DNA of 64,000 bases from Alisma plantago-aquatica (taxonomy: Eukaryota > Streptophyta > Magnoliopsida > Alismatales > Alismataceae). The translations under genes were made by a program, and so were the position numbers. Where the stretch lies: the NCBI GenBank assembly GCA_963693085.1, contig OY856409.1:298882558-298946557 (forward strand), written 5' to 3'. Below are positions 1 to 12,720 of this stretch, piece by piece; positions within the stretch are counted from its first letter, which is position 1, and each line of letters starts with the position of its first letter. Below the pieces are notes generated by a model that ran no database searches, had not been told where the DNA came from, and saw only the letters and a program-made list of their open reading frames with translations.

Positions 1-1310
1 TTCTTGCACAATGTTGATGCATGCCATATCAAAGTTGGCACTCTAGGGTAACTTGAAATGGCAGCATAGGAGCACAAAAATAATTTTTTTTCTCACATAG
101 TGAGTTCTAGGATTCAGTCCAATGCATATAAGATGTAAGATGATCTTAGGAATTCAATGATCAAAATTGTTACAGAAAAAGAAGAGTAGATCATGAGAAA
201 TTGGAGTTTTTTCTGAAGTGGTGTCCTATTATTAGAGGATTGAGGTTGAAGATAGATGCAAACAAACAAGATTGAGTAAAGTCATGCAACCACATCCCAC
301 AATTGTAAACAAGTCTAGTTTAACATTAATTTATTAATAGGGGGGAAATAACCTAGAACTTAAGGAATTTATTTACCCAATAAAATGACTTATTAAGAAT
401 CTCAAATTCTTGAACACTTTCTAATCTATTGTCTTGAATATTCTTGTGGGATTATTTCCTAATTAGATAAGTATAATAATTAATTTGACTACAATAAGAT
501 TAATACTAAATGTTAAGTAAATAATTAACTAAATATAATTAGATCATGAACTTATGTGTAGGTATACTTATATACTTCCACTATTGTTTAAAAAATTATC
601 AATGCATTTGAACAACTCAAAATAAAAAATAACCAATCTATCTACATTATGACCACAAAGGATATGTAATCTGTAATAGTATAGATGGTACCAAAAAAAT
701 TGGCTACATGACATATAAACAAGGTGGATGGATTAATGAGAGGAACAAGAAGGAAAAATTGAGGATGCAACATGAATTTCATTATTAATACATTATTACT
801 TGAATGTACCACACTAAATTTCATTATTAATCCATTAGTACTTGTATTAACCACACTAAGTACTAGCTAGGGCCTTCCAAATCCTGAAACCATCATAGAG
901 GATCTTAGGATTTTCTAATATACATACATCCGAACACAAACTTGGTCATTGTGAGTGGGACAAGTAGGGGCTCATTGGCCTCTGACCTACATGTAAACAT
1001 CAGGCCCATCCCGGTTACTCTAGTTTGCTAACTATCATATCACATAGGAAAACTACAAGAATAACATCATATCACATATATCTCAATTACATTTTTGCAA
1101 CACTACCATATATAACTGAAGATACAGTCTCGATCACACTTATATAAACGAGTGATTTTAGGGCGTCAAGCAGACAATACCTCATATTGATTCTCGATAA
1201 CTCACATATATTTGATAGTATATGAATCTGAGTACCTTCTCACAAACCCAAGGTTTCTACAACAATATCCAATTTTCCATTCTAACTTTTGTAATCTAGG
1301 ATAGTTACAC
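1..1310. other. unassigned AT-rich DNA
   Basis: No supported gene or recognisable element. The only structure seen is a short 42 bp direct repeat at 775-858, listed separately. Open frames here are short and have no family resemblance that I can see. Confidence 0.5.
775..858. repeat. 42 bp direct repeat, two copies
   Basis: The unit starts AATTTCATTATTAAT and ends ACCACACTA. It occurs at 775-816 and again at 817-858 with a few mismatches. This repeat alone produces the repetitive look of the small minus-strand open frame across it, so that frame is not called as a gene. Confidence 0.75.
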
Positions 1311-1472
1311 GGCAGCGTTAGCGCAGCTGGTAAGGCTCGGTGTCCCCCTCCAGGGGGAGCCGGGTTCGAGCCACGCTGTGGAGCGCTGGATTTATCACCC
1401 GCCAGTTATCCGGGCTATGGCTGGAAAAAGGATGCGGGCTCTTCCTAAGGCAGTGAAAAAATCCTTTTTTTT
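1311..1472 (+). mobile_element. tRNA-derived SINE-like element
   Basis: The head has a tRNA-type polymerase III promoter: an A box at 1319-1330 (TAGCGCAGCTGG) and a B box at 1363-1372 (GGTTCGAGCC), about 33 bp apart. The first bases (CAGCGT) can pair with ACGCTG just after the B box, like a relic acceptor stem, and a short GC-rich hairpin replaces the anticodon arm. A tRNA-unrelated body follows, ending in a T-rich run near 1464-1472. D and T stems do not fold properly, so a functional tRNA is unlikely. I see no clear target-site duplication, and the 3' end is approximate. Confidence 0.6.
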
Positions 1473-1509
1473 ATTAATAAAGCCAATTGCTCATCTTTCA
1501 TTGGGCAGT

Positions 1510-2060
1510 ACTAGTTCATAGGTGGACTTTCAACATCGATAAAGTAAGGCATGTGACATCAATTTGAGGTGAAACCTAGGTGGGCAATGTCGTAGATCGA
1601 CGTCTATAATGTTGGTTAACAGAGGAGGTGGAAACCAACGTAGTGCCACTAAGTTGATTTTAGAAACCAATGTCTATGATAATACACATAGATGCAAAAA
1701 CTTGCCCTTTAGCAAATTTTGACTAAATAAGAGGTCTATAATGTCAATTTCCTTTGCACAGTTGATGCAATAAAAATGTTATAGTGATGATTTTTTTAAC
1801 AAAATTGGCCTACTAGAAAGCGAAATGTTTAGATTGTTGAAATTTTTCAACATCATTGGTTTTGTTAGGAAACCAACCTTATAATTTCAATATTAGTTTC
1901 TATGCACAAAAATGACATAGTAGGCGTTACTATCACTTAAACATTTTATTGATAAGATTGTTAAGTAACATTCTTTTTATTCAAAAACCAATGTCAACAT
2001 ATTTTAAAATGTTGATTTTACCCAATAATTGATGTTAAATTTTATTTCATTAAATAGGTG
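1510..2060. repeat. candidate CACTA subterminal repeat zone (low-coordinate end)
   Basis: Several copies, in both orientations, of a short motif around AACCAACGT or AACCAATGTC occur here (near 1609, 1632, 1666, 1869 and 1985). TGACATCAATTTG near 1556 recurs in the opposite end zone near 20214. Arrays of short motifs in both orientations are typical of CACTA subterminal regions that bind the TNPA-type protein. The assignment is an inference from position and motif sharing. Confidence 0.45.
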
Positions 2061-4200
2061 GTCTATAGACTAGTTGTTGGGTTGTTCTCCACGATGCAGA
2101 ACTTGTAGTTCTAATGAATTACTGATTCCATCCTATGTTTAGCTTAACAACATATCATTTTAGACCTACAAAATCTACAATAACAAACACATATGTACAC
2201 ATATACATTTACGTCCTCAATTGTCCAATTGCATTCATATAGATATCTTCAAAATGCAATTCTCTTTGCACACACATTCACATTTCACTTGTATACATTC
2301 ACCATTCACATCTTTGATTGTCCTATTTATGTGAATCAAATCCAAAGTCACTTCCATTTGTTAAAATGTCAATTCAAACATAAAGTATCAAATACTTATG
2401 ATGATAAGATTCACACCACATAGTCATACAAATAATAAAATTAAAATTTTCATACATAATTATCAAACTCAATCAAATTAAAATGAAATCCCATAATGAA
2501 GCATTATTTCCACTCTTGTATGTCATCTAGAATATCACATGCATAAGCTAGTTCGGTATAAAATACCTATAAAAGGGATGATATAATCATATGATAATAT
2601 CACATAAAGTATGATTGTAGTTCAAATTAGATTATACTATTGTAATCAAAGTCTATATTGCATGTTATATATTCTAAATGTTGTATGATGTTGTTCTAGA
2701 AATGACATCCATATATTTCATCATATAGTATTTGCAAACCCAACCATTATCTAGTGTAGGGCACTACAAATTCATATTTTTGTGAGATGTTAATAAATAA
2801 AGACAAGTGGAGTTGGCATTAGATTTGAAGTCATAAAACTACCTTAACAATCCTCTAGGATAATGTTTTCTTTTGTGTGTCTAAAATTCCTCAACCCTCA
2901 CTAGATTCTTTGATACCCCTATTAGTCAAGCTAATACTTGTAATTTCATAATTAAGTAGTTATATAATGACGAATACACTAATAAATACATTAATTGGAA
3001 AAAATTAACACTTACCCTACAATTTGGAATTTCATTTGGAGTCTCATACCTGATAATTTGTACCATATGGGTCAAGATAATACACAATGAGTATGCTTGG
3101 GACAATAACAAAAAATTCTTAATGTTTATTACTGAATAAAGAAGAAGTTAAACAAAAAATGAAATACCACAATAAAGGTAATTCATAAGTTAAAATTACA
3201 AGAAAAGAAATGGAAATTTACCTAACATTAAAAGGAGACAAAATCTTATCCTAGCCCACACATTAAAGATACTTAATACTGTAGAGAAATAATCAAATTT
3301 AGTGGTTTGTTCTCTATCTACATTGCTAATCTGTGAAAGAATTAGGATTTCCCTATTGACTATTTGAAAGTTTATGGTCTCAACATATAATTAGATGTTA
3401 GAACATATGTAACAGTTTATGACATGAAACACAACACAAGGTATAGATTCACATAGAATGAGGTATTTATCCATTAGATCTCATAATATCCAAACCTCTA
3501 TTGAGGTGGTTTTTAGCCATTCATACAGAAATAGATCCATAATATCTTGAACACATACATTAGTTTCATTGTATTCTCCTACATCATCATGTAACATATG
3601 GATCAAAATATTCAACCATTGTTGAATATTCTCTAACCATCATCGTAAGCCCTATGTTGAGGACCTAGAGAGTTGAATTGTTCCTACAAAATCAAAGTAG
3701 GTGTATATAACTTTGGAGGAACCTTAGAGGGTTTCTTAGGTATTAGGGTATATTAACCTTAACACGTCAATTGGAAACATATATATAGAAAAATAAAATA
3801 TACTGACAAATACAAATGCAATATGCATTTCTCATACCTTCCAATTGAAAATCTTGTTTTTGGGCCAAGCAATCATGCCACCTTATATATCTCATACTAT
3901 ATTGTATTGTATTTAGAGTGAGGTCTCGAATGTGGCATGTCTTTTATTGGTGGATAAATGAGTTGGGGACACATGGAAACAACATCATCTATCATTGTAG
4001 TCCAATGAACAATATCATTACTATGTGGAAAAACCTCGCCCTCAACCACACCATTGAATATTGGATGATGAACTACATGACATTTTCTAGTCACTTACAA
4101 TTTATATAGTATTATATATACCAATAACACAATATATATATTTAATTGGAATACTATTATATCAAAAAGAAACTTACACCATTGCATGGGTCTAGTAGGT
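2061..4200. other. non-coding interior of the putative CACTA element
   Basis: AT-rich sequence with only short open frames that I cannot relate to a family. It lies between the subterminal zone and the TNPA-like relic, so it is most simply the 3' flank of that gene. GGGCACTACAAATTC near 2758 resembles a CACTA end, but no matching partner was found. Confidence 0.4.
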
Positions 4201-5648
4201 CTCTGGAAGTACTCCCAACACCCTCGTGTACCTTGTTAGAGGAGAAACATATGACAGTATCAGTAGGTGGAGAATGAGATGGATGATAGGCTCTCATTGC
4301 TTTTGTATTATCTATTATATCATATCATATATCTCCTCATGTGACATACTGCCACTTCTGGAAGATTTCTTCATCCATTCTGATGGGCCAAAATATGCTT
4401 TTATCCCAACACCAAATCCAACACCCTTAACATGGTAAGGATTCTCTTGAGCATGAAGAGAAACTATCAATTTATCCATTCATCCCTCAGGGATGAACTT
4501 TCCTTGTTTTTTCTTTCTCATGAAAATCCCACTAATCATTGCCAATGGAACTACTCTATAAAACCTAACCATTCATATGAAAATAAACATGTATTGTGAG
4601 AGTTAAACTTTAGCATTTTCTAATTCACCTTAATGGTTGTAGGTTTGGGATTACTCCTGAGCTATTTGTTATAGAATTTCTCCCATCCTCATGATGGATT
4701 AGTGGATGTGGACTTTGAATTGTGTTTTATTCTTCCACAAATGATTGCAACTTTTCCATATTTTAGCAGAAATATGTTTAAGCATCAAGACACAACCAAT
4801 GGGCCTGCATATTCTTTGCACATCTTTCTTTTTTAGCCTCACGTGTAGTTTGGTTAATACAAAATGCATGTTAATTACTTAATACCTTGAGATCATTTGT
4901 TTAATCATAATTTTATATTAAATGTGTAATACCTTGAATTCATCAATTTTTCTCAAAGAAAAAACTACTCCCACACATCCGCATCAACATTCCTATATTG
5001 CTCAGTGACATGATACTTCTTCATATTGTTATTTATGTATTCTCTTGTCGATTAGTATTATATGTCATCCACATCTTCCTATTGTATTAGAGAATATTCT
5101 TATGATGAGATTTTTCATTAAGGTGAAAAACTCCCTAAAAAGTACTGAGACTATTTTTAGAGATGGTACATGAAAGAATAAGAAGAAATAAAGAAACTTG
5201 TTATATTCATATAACTCGTAGCTATGTCTATCCATATGAGGCCTTTCATGGAAGCATCAAGTTTATTCCAATATTATATGACTATTGGCACTTTGTTGTT
5301 AAGCCCAGTACTAGTGCTTGAAAGCACTATGATTATCCAATACATGGTTTCCTACTCCATTAAAAGAAATGGTTAACTTCTTTTCTTTGGCTCTATGTGT
5401 TGTTAAACCCAGTATTAGTGCCTGAAAGCACTATGATTATCCAATGCATGGTTTCCTACTCCATTAAAAGAAATGGTTAACTTATTTTATTTGTCTCTAT
5501 GTGTCATGAAATGGACATGAAAATGACTCTATTTTGTGAGGCAGATACTCCCTAACATCCTCCTCTGCTCAGACTCCTCATGGTGCTCTACATCCTCAAT
5601 GTGCTCAACATCCCCACAATTCTCAACATGCTCATGGTCAGAAGCCAT
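4200..5648 (-). pseudogene. TNPA / Transposase_24-like relic of the CACTA element
   Basis: On the minus strand an ATG at 5646-5648 opens a block rich in Glu, Asp and His that ends in a stop after 39 codons (5529). Further down, around 4480-4380, broken frames encode a glycine-rich piece (ENPYHVKGVGFGVG, then AYFGPS). This resembles the conserved C-terminal Gly-Pro-rich motif of plant Transposase_24 proteins. Between them is a basic stretch with several stops. It lies just downstream of the TNP2-like relic on the same strand, the normal CACTA order. TNPA-type proteins bind subterminal repeats to help transposition. Stops and shifts make this copy dead. Exon borders cannot be placed. Confidence 0.5.
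5295..5504. repeat. 104 bp tandem duplication
   Basis: Two adjacent copies of a 104 bp unit starting GTTGTTAARCCCAGTA (5295 and 5399) differ at fewer than ten positions. The duplication lies inside the TNPA-like relic, where it further disrupts any reading frame. Confidence 0.9.
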
Positions 5649-5775
5649 GATATGACAATCTAAAAATACCATAGAAATAATAAGTGTTGGAAACATGCAC
5701 ATCTAGAATATTAACCTAACAAATGTATTGTTTGCATTATAAAAGGCATGCCTCTAGTATTGATTGGATTTCTCA

Positions 5776-8386
5776 TCAATTAATATTATTTTTGAGTAAT
5801 CTTGACACATATATAATTCATCTATGTTAGCTTCAACATTTACACTTGGAAAGCCAACTGAGACTAGACTGGAGTCACCATACAGTTCCTAGTACTCTAC
5901 TTCATTTGTACGGTTTGCAATGAAATGCCTTTTCATATGAAGAACAATAGATAATTTTTCATTTGTATGATCATCAATATAGCAATACTTGCTTCACTAG
6001 TGATGCAACAATGAATAAATAATCCTTCCCGCAAATCATTTCAAATTCATTAATGTGAAATCTAGCACATTCACTTGAACTCCTTTGTTGTTATCAACCC
6101 AATTACACCTAAAGACGCGAACTCTAAACTCTATCTAGTTAAATTTCCATATATCTTGAATGACACCATAATAAGACATCTTACCTTCTCATGGACTCTT
6201 ATCCTTCACTCTAGAAAAATACAATGAAGAAGCATGAAGAATGACCCAAATTTTTGCATGAAACTTCTATCATCTTGACACTTTGTGTAGTACAAAAATC
6301 TATTTATGTTAAACTCTTCGTAAGATACAACATCCAATTTTGGTTTTAAGGTGAACCATTTGATATTTTTAGCAACATCTTTTGCTTCTTGAGATAGTTG
6401 GTGGAAGAATTTCTTCAAATCACCTAATGAATGTCTTATTATGCTCCCAATCAATCTACATTGAAGTGGCTCAAGGATATGTTTCTTTCTAAATCAGTTG
6501 TGTTTGATGATATAAATACCCACTCTATTGATGTTGTTGAACATACAAGTATGATTGTTCCTACAACTCATGACTAATTCCTTGCGCTCGTATTCCTATA
6601 GTCCCTTTTCCAAAATAAATGACAATGTGGCATGACTTTGCATTGACATGAGTTCATTGCAAGCTAGCAAATCATTGCAAAAGTCGATTACCTCTCTGTC
6701 CACATAAACCACAATAATACTCCCTTAAGTCTAATAAATATTTCAAACATCACCTTTAATCACACTCATGTGTTGGTCAAAAGGATACATCCAACAAAAG
6801 AAAATTGCACCCATCATCTTCACTTCCCTAGTCAAATGGACAACAAGATTTACCAAGATATCAGTGAATGAAGAAGGAAATATGTCTCAATCTATCACAA
6901 GGTGATGATCACTTCTCTTTATAACTTTTCAAGATTCTAAAAATCTATAACTTTTCTACATAAAGTGTTGAAGAATAAACAAAGCCTAATGATTGCAAAC
7001 ATTACAAGCCTTGGTAGTATACATCAAATTTCCAAAAGCAATATTTGTTGCATTAGGATGTGACAATCATGGGGTCTAATACCTATCAGCTTTAGATCCT
7101 TCATTGATACCAATATATGGATGTTGTAAGAGTATCCCTGTGGTACTTTAACAATAATCAAGAACTCACAAAAAGATATTTTCTCATTGTCTATACAAAG
7201 TCTAACAAGCATTAGATAAATATGTGCGGTGATTGTTGATATCATCTACTATTATTTCTTTCTGTATACCCATTTCGTGTAGGTCCATTTTGGATTAGTC
7301 TTTCTTGTTATTTCCAATAGAGTACCAATGATGTTATCACATACATTTCTCTCAACATGCATGAAATAAATATAATGCTTAATTGTCAAAAAAGACCAAT
7401 AAGGAATATTTACACAATACTAACCTCTTCTTGAACAAAGATTTATCACACGTGAGGGTAGTACACAGTCTCTTACCACATTCATTGACAATGAATATTT
7501 CTTTGATAAACATCTTCCCCTAACATAGATTTATGGTCACAACGTTCCTCAATTGACCCATTGAATGTTTTACACAATTGCGCTTTTGGGAGAAACCGTC
7601 AATTAACAAGATATATAATCATTTTGCCATATTTTACTCATATCGTGTCAATGTGTTCCTCACATATATCCATACAAATTCATGTACGTTGGAGAGACAA
7701 TAATCTTGCAAAACAAAATATTATGAAATCTAAATGTCTCTGCACATGAAGAAACATAAGTCATAATGCCTTCTATCCAGAGTTTATATATGTCATCAAT
7801 TAAATGTTGAAGGTAAACATTAATGACATTGCTAGGTTATTTCTGACCGTTTATATCAACATTGGCAACATGATGTACTTATTTTGCATACACAACCAAG
7901 GAGGAAGATTTGTATATAACAATCATAATAGGACAAGTGCTATGTTTCTTAATATACCATATGAATTCATCTCGTCAGTAAAATTCTAAGTCAGATTCTT
8001 TACTTTTTCACCAAATTGGGTATGCAATAAATCTTTTTTTTTCAATTGTGGGGAATTGCACGTATCATAGGACCCTGTCCTTGTTTATCTTTTCCTATGC
8101 ATGCCAAGTAAAATTCTAATCATCTAACTACTTTAGAAAATAAGTGTTGAAACTATATATAGGTATATACCACATCAACTTCGTAGGAGAGCCAGTGTTG
8201 GTCTAACCATGTATCTTCTCACCCTCCATTCTCATTGGGCACAACATTTTTTTGTTTCATATGTCAATATTGGAAGCTCATTGCTTTCAGGAAAAATTTC
8301 TTTCAAAAAAGACAATAGACACATTAAATGTTTGCGATCCACTTATTATTGTCCTTTAGTGTTATAACATGGTCTTTTTACGTATT
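5776..8386 (-). pseudogene. TNP2-like CACTA transposase, central and C-terminal part (decayed)
   Basis: Read on the minus strand from 8386 downward, stop-riddled frames carry landmarks of plant En/Spm transposases in the right order. Near 8300 is FPESNELPI...YETKKMLCP...EGEKIHG, the start of Transposase_21. Near 7070 is KDLKLIGIRPHDCHILMQQ, the junction into DUF4218. Near 6900 is LCLFFNTLCRKVIDF. Near 6380 is a hydrophilic block like the one before DUF4216. Near 6170-6060 is YYGVIQDI...FRCNWVDNNKGVQVN, the core of DUF4216. The family cuts and pastes CACTA ends. Many stops and frameshifts rule out function. The missing N-terminus lies at 18.2-18.4 kb, beyond the inserted LTR element. Confidence 0.85.
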
Positions 8387-9405
8387 GGTTTGTAAATAAT
8401 GTAATACTAAGGACACATAAAAAAGATGGTTCTTTATTTTTATTGTTTGGAAATTGTGATTTGAAAGTGAAAATACTCCATATGGAATATATCACTTGTG
8501 TTCTACTGGTTTCAATAATCCATTATAGATATTGGATAAATAAAAAGGGGAAAGGCTAATGCTAAAGGAATTACCAAAAATAATGGACAATTGGTAAATA
8601 AATAAGGAATGGTGTGGAATTTTCTAGAAAATATATGAGGAGGGCAACTGATGAATTAGATTTGTATCAATATTGTACCTAATGAAAAAACATCAATATG
8701 GGATAGTTTGCCAATTCAAGATGGAAAAGGAAACAATTGATGTCTAAAATGAATCAATTAAAGCCTTTTGCTTAGGGGCAAGAAAAGGGTGTGTAACTTG
8801 CATTTACCAAATCTTGTCCACACCAAGATACAATTATTTAAAAGGAATTTTGGAATCAATGGGATATAAGAGAGAAAGAGAGATAGATGGATAATCTAGA
8901 ATGCATTATCCAATAAAGTGCCACATATCGATGTGGTTTCATTAATGACTTATTGGTTGCCAAATCCAAGTACTAATAAGTTTATGGTATCTTTTTGTGA
9001 CCTTTGGATTCATAAGAATAAAGGCAAGAGTTGCATATAAGGGTATATATTTTTATAAACTAGTTTGCTTGCCTATCTTCCACTTTTAGTTGGACACCAA
9101 TTATAAAAAGGAAGATCTTTGTAATAATTTTGGAAAGATAATGAATATTCCAAGATGTACCAATTCTTTCATGATTATATGTTATAACGATAATGGAAAA
9201 TAGGTAATTAGATTTTTGGAGCCACGTTACCATATACAAATACCATATATTGCGAATTTTGTGCCTTTTTATTAAAATTCTCCAATCACTGCCTAAATCT
9301 ACACAATACCCCAAAAAGGAAGCAAGATCCCAATACTCATAACTCCTTTCTCCCTTTCTCCTTTCCTCTTGTTCTTCATAGAAACCCTTAGGACATTTTT
9401 CTAAG

Positions 9406-9476
<71 letters not shown>

Positions 9477-11548
9477 TTAGGAGTCCTTGTCTCCAAGGTG
9501 TCACCACGGCATGGACCTGAGCATGGATGCCATCTCCAACCTTTTCGATGTTATTATCTTCTTGAGAGGAGTGTATGCCAGATTACTAAAGGTGACATAA
9601 GATCCGAAAGAAAGTATGAGTGGGTCTGGATCTCTTCACTTCCCACTGACACTGCACCAATGGTGATATGTTATTTGTCACGAAAGCCACTTTCAAGAAG
9701 GAGGGTGGCCAAGATCTAATATGCCTTTGGCACCCTTGCCTTTTCTCCCCTCATGCCTAACACTATCCTTTCAAGGGTATGACCTTGTCCCATGCACAGG
9801 CTTCAACCAAGCAGCACCCTGCTCCTCTGGAGATAAGGAGCTACATGTGGCTCACCTCTAATTCTAACAGTAGAGCCTGTAGGGCATAATCATCGTTTGG
9901 GGTGGGGGAAAGATGAAGTCAGGGGCTGTGAGTGAGACTCCATGGCAATGATGATGGGAGATAAAATGAACTAGACTATGGTGTGTGTGGTCCATTTCCC
10001 CTATGGTCATGGGTACTTGACCAACACAACCGACACAAGGGAGGATAACCAACACGACTTACATATACGTGAACAGGAGAGAAGAAGTCGGTCCGGGTGA
10101 AATATCCAATCGGTGGTTTAATCAAATAAACCTAGTGACGGTCTGTCCAGATAGAAAATTAGAGTTGTGAACTACTATGAACCATGACCAGTTAGTCAAG
10201 TATGGCATAGGACTCTGACCAATAAGGAGGCGAAACATGTCAATATGATGAAGGTACAACTTCTTATCTTGCTTAATGCATAGAAATTAGACGGATTACC
10301 TAAATGTAGAGAACTTGTATACCAAAATGATCAGAAAAAGATGTGAAATCCAAATAAAATATAAATGAGCCCTAAATCTACTTCCTTTTCCAAAAGTAGC
10401 ACTAATATGTACTGAAGTGGTGATTCAAGCATAAAAACCCTAGATTTGGGTATTAACATGTTGAATATGGTAAAAACCTCTCTTTTATGCTATTAACTAA
10501 TATTGTGGACTATAATGGTAATATAACATGGTTATGATCATAATGATGAGAAAATAGATTTTCTAGAGTGGAAGATCCTTAATATGTGTGATTAAGATCT
10601 TAAATATCAATGTTGTAACTTGTTATAACCTTAATGTGACTAATCTAATATAAGGGTTCATGATATTGTAGCATGATAAATTTGATGATCATGGATACAT
10701 TTAATATAAGTCGGGGTTGGTATGTCATTAGATCGATGAGCATGAGAATTGGGGGGCATCAAACATAACCCTATTATACCTTGAAACCAAGGAAACCATA
10801 AACCCTAGATTAGGACTGAGTAGGGTTTAATCTAATTTTTGTGATGGTGACACTTTAGGTTTTACATTCATGCAGATTAAAATGTGGACTACTTGATATT
10901 ATTTTTTATTAGATAATATGCTTGAAGTATATATATTGCATCATCTACATGGCTCATCATCAAGGTACGTGGTTATCACTGTGACTACCCGCAATAGTTT
11001 TTCGGTGTTTTTCGATTATTTCTCGAGGATTGAACAACTAAATTGTTGGATATTTATTTAGTGTTGTTCAATTATAATGCCAAAAGGAGTGTCACATACA
11101 AAAAGATTATGTGAAGAAAATGTTTGTTCTTATTTGAAAGTATTTGATGAAATATATATTGTTAATTATCTTGCACCCTTTTGCATGCACCCCATGTACA
11201 CAATATAACTTTATATATTGATTCATGCTTTTGTTTCACAAAATTTGGGTACATGATAGATAAGGTGATTTCAAGTTATGATGGACATATGAAATTACTA
11301 GAAGAAATTAAAGTTAACTTGTTAGGAGGATTAGATAGATACTTCTTCTCAAACAGTTCTCATACATACAATTCTGATGAAGGAAAGTTATATAAGTTCT
11401 AGAGGAACATCTTATAAACAATACATTTGAATTAATGGAAATTATTTACTATTTGCTAAATATGGATCCTTGGGAAAAAACTAAGGTAAATGCTCTCATC
11501 ATTTTGGTTTTCCTTATTTGGGGGTTGCTGATAAATGAGCTCATTACA
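8387..11548 (+). repeat. 5' LTR of the LARD-like element
   Basis: Aligns along its length with 14881-17936, with many substitutions and indels. It contains a long (TA)n(GA)n tract at 9407-9475 and a relatively GC-rich stretch at about 9480-10060 that gives short open frames on both strands; these are not conserved as proteins between the two LTR copies. It ends with TTACA immediately before the PBS. Confidence 0.8.
9407..9475. repeat. (TA)n(GA)n microsatellite
   Basis: About 24 TA units followed by about 10 GA units. The equivalent place in the other LTR (15880-15922) has TA only, so the GA part arose or was lost after insertion. Confidence 0.95.
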
Positions 11549-11550
11549 GT

Positions 11551-11565
11551 TGGTATCGGAGTGCC
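11551..11565 (+). promoter_or_regulatory. primer-binding site, initiator tRNA-Met type
   Basis: TGGTATCGGAGTGCC starts 2 bp after the 5' LTR. Plant retroelements primed by initiator tRNA-Met usually have TGGTATCAGAGCC here, so this is a decayed match. Confidence 0.75.
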
Positions 11566-11902
11566 ATATTTTGAAGTTTATAATTTTGAGTAATCTATAG
11601 AAATATAAGAGGCAATTATTAGGGAATTTTCTAAAGATGGTGGTATCTAGAAGGGACCACGACCCAGGGGTTGGTAAAAGTTTCCTCTGCACCACTAGTC
11701 CTCTTATGAGGACTCTTGGGCCTATGCATCCTACCTGGCCAATGTTGGATGACTTTTCCCGAAGTAAAATACCTTTAGGGTTTTTTCTCATCTTAATTCA
11801 TCCACTTCTCATCCCCTTTTCTTAATAAGACCTCAAAGAATTTCTCTCCTCAACTCTAGGTAGGGTTTTTGAGTAGTAGGATTAAGGAAACCTCCATCAA
11901 AT

Positions 11903-12010
11903 AATGTACATATAATGTGGAAATAATTATGTACATGCAATGTGGAAATAATAATGTACTTATAATATGGAAATAATAATGTATATGTAATGTGGAAATA
12001 ATAATGTAAA
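11903..12010. repeat. 25 bp tandem repeat, about four copies
   Basis: The landmark TGTGGAAATAAT recurs exactly every 25 bp (11916, 11941, 11966 as TATGGAAATAAT, 11991), linked by ATGTACATATAA-like spacers. Confidence 0.9.
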
Positions 12011-12149
12011 TGATATATTTAAATAATGATGTTTTACATGTTTTCCCTTGAAAAGGTAAAACCTAGATGGAAATAGGGTTGGTCTATGAAAACCTTTAGT
12101 GGGTCCAGTGAATCATATAACCCTAATATGAAGGGTGTAGGTTGAGTAG

Positions 12150-12187
12150 TCCCTAACCCCAACCCTAACCCAAACCCTAACCCTAGG
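12150..12187. repeat. short telomere-like (CCCTAA)n patch
   Basis: A few imperfect units of CCCTAA, CCCCAA and CCCAAA appear in a row. The plant telomere unit read on this strand is CCCTAAA, so this is a degenerate interstitial patch, too short to suggest a chromosome end. Confidence 0.6.
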
Positions 12188-12385
12188 AAACCTACCCATA
12201 TGATGAAAGAGAAAATATAAATGAGTTTAGGTGACCCAGTCACCCATGCACGAATGTAAGAAATTCATGCATGATGCATATACATGAGGAGCATAAATAA
12301 CCAAGGGTTATACATGAAAATGAAAAACACAAATATAACTTTCTCATAGCCCTAAAGCTCTCTCTAAAGGAATGGATGAATAAAG

Positions 12386-12720
12386 AATACCCCTAATGAA
12401 TGGGTATGGTACCCCATCGAGTGGGTAATCTATTGATAATATGCCCAGCAAGTGGATATGCTATTAGACGTACCCCTAGGGAGTGGGTATGCAATTGGAA
12501 CTACCCCCAGCAAGTGGGTATGCCATTGATACTACCTTCGGAGAATGGGTATGCTACCCTCAACGAGCGGGTATGCCATTGAAATACTCCCACTAAGTGA
12601 GTATGATGTTGAGAATACCCCCAGGGAGCGAGTATGGATAGAGATCACCCCTAGAGAGTGGGTAGATCATTGAAATACTCCCAATGACCTAATGAGTGGA
12701 TATACCATAGAGATTTGGCA
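12386..12720. repeat. minisatellite, unit about 31 bp, 10-11 copies
   Basis: The phrase AGTGGGTATGCCATTGA followed by a C-rich run (ACTACCCCCAGC) recurs at 12401, 12422, 12452, 12484, 12516, 12546, 12569, 12598, 12629, 12659 and about 12697. Most spacings are 30-32 bp, with two short units near 21-23 bp. Copies differ from each other, so the array is not young. Confidence 0.9.

Noticed and set aside
1311..1380. Functional tRNA gene
   Set aside because: A and B boxes are present, but the D and T stems do not pair properly and the sequence continues into a SINE-like body with a T-rich end.
2752..2780. CACTA terminus at GGGCACTACAAATTC
   Set aside because: No matching inverted copy or 3 bp duplication was found at the other end.
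12150..12187. Telomere or chromosome-end fusion point
   Set aside because: Only a few imperfect units; the same is true of 19180-19232.
12386..12720. CRISPR-like array of direct repeats
   Set aside because: Units vary, spacing is uneven, there are no unique spacers, and the setting is a plant retroelement.
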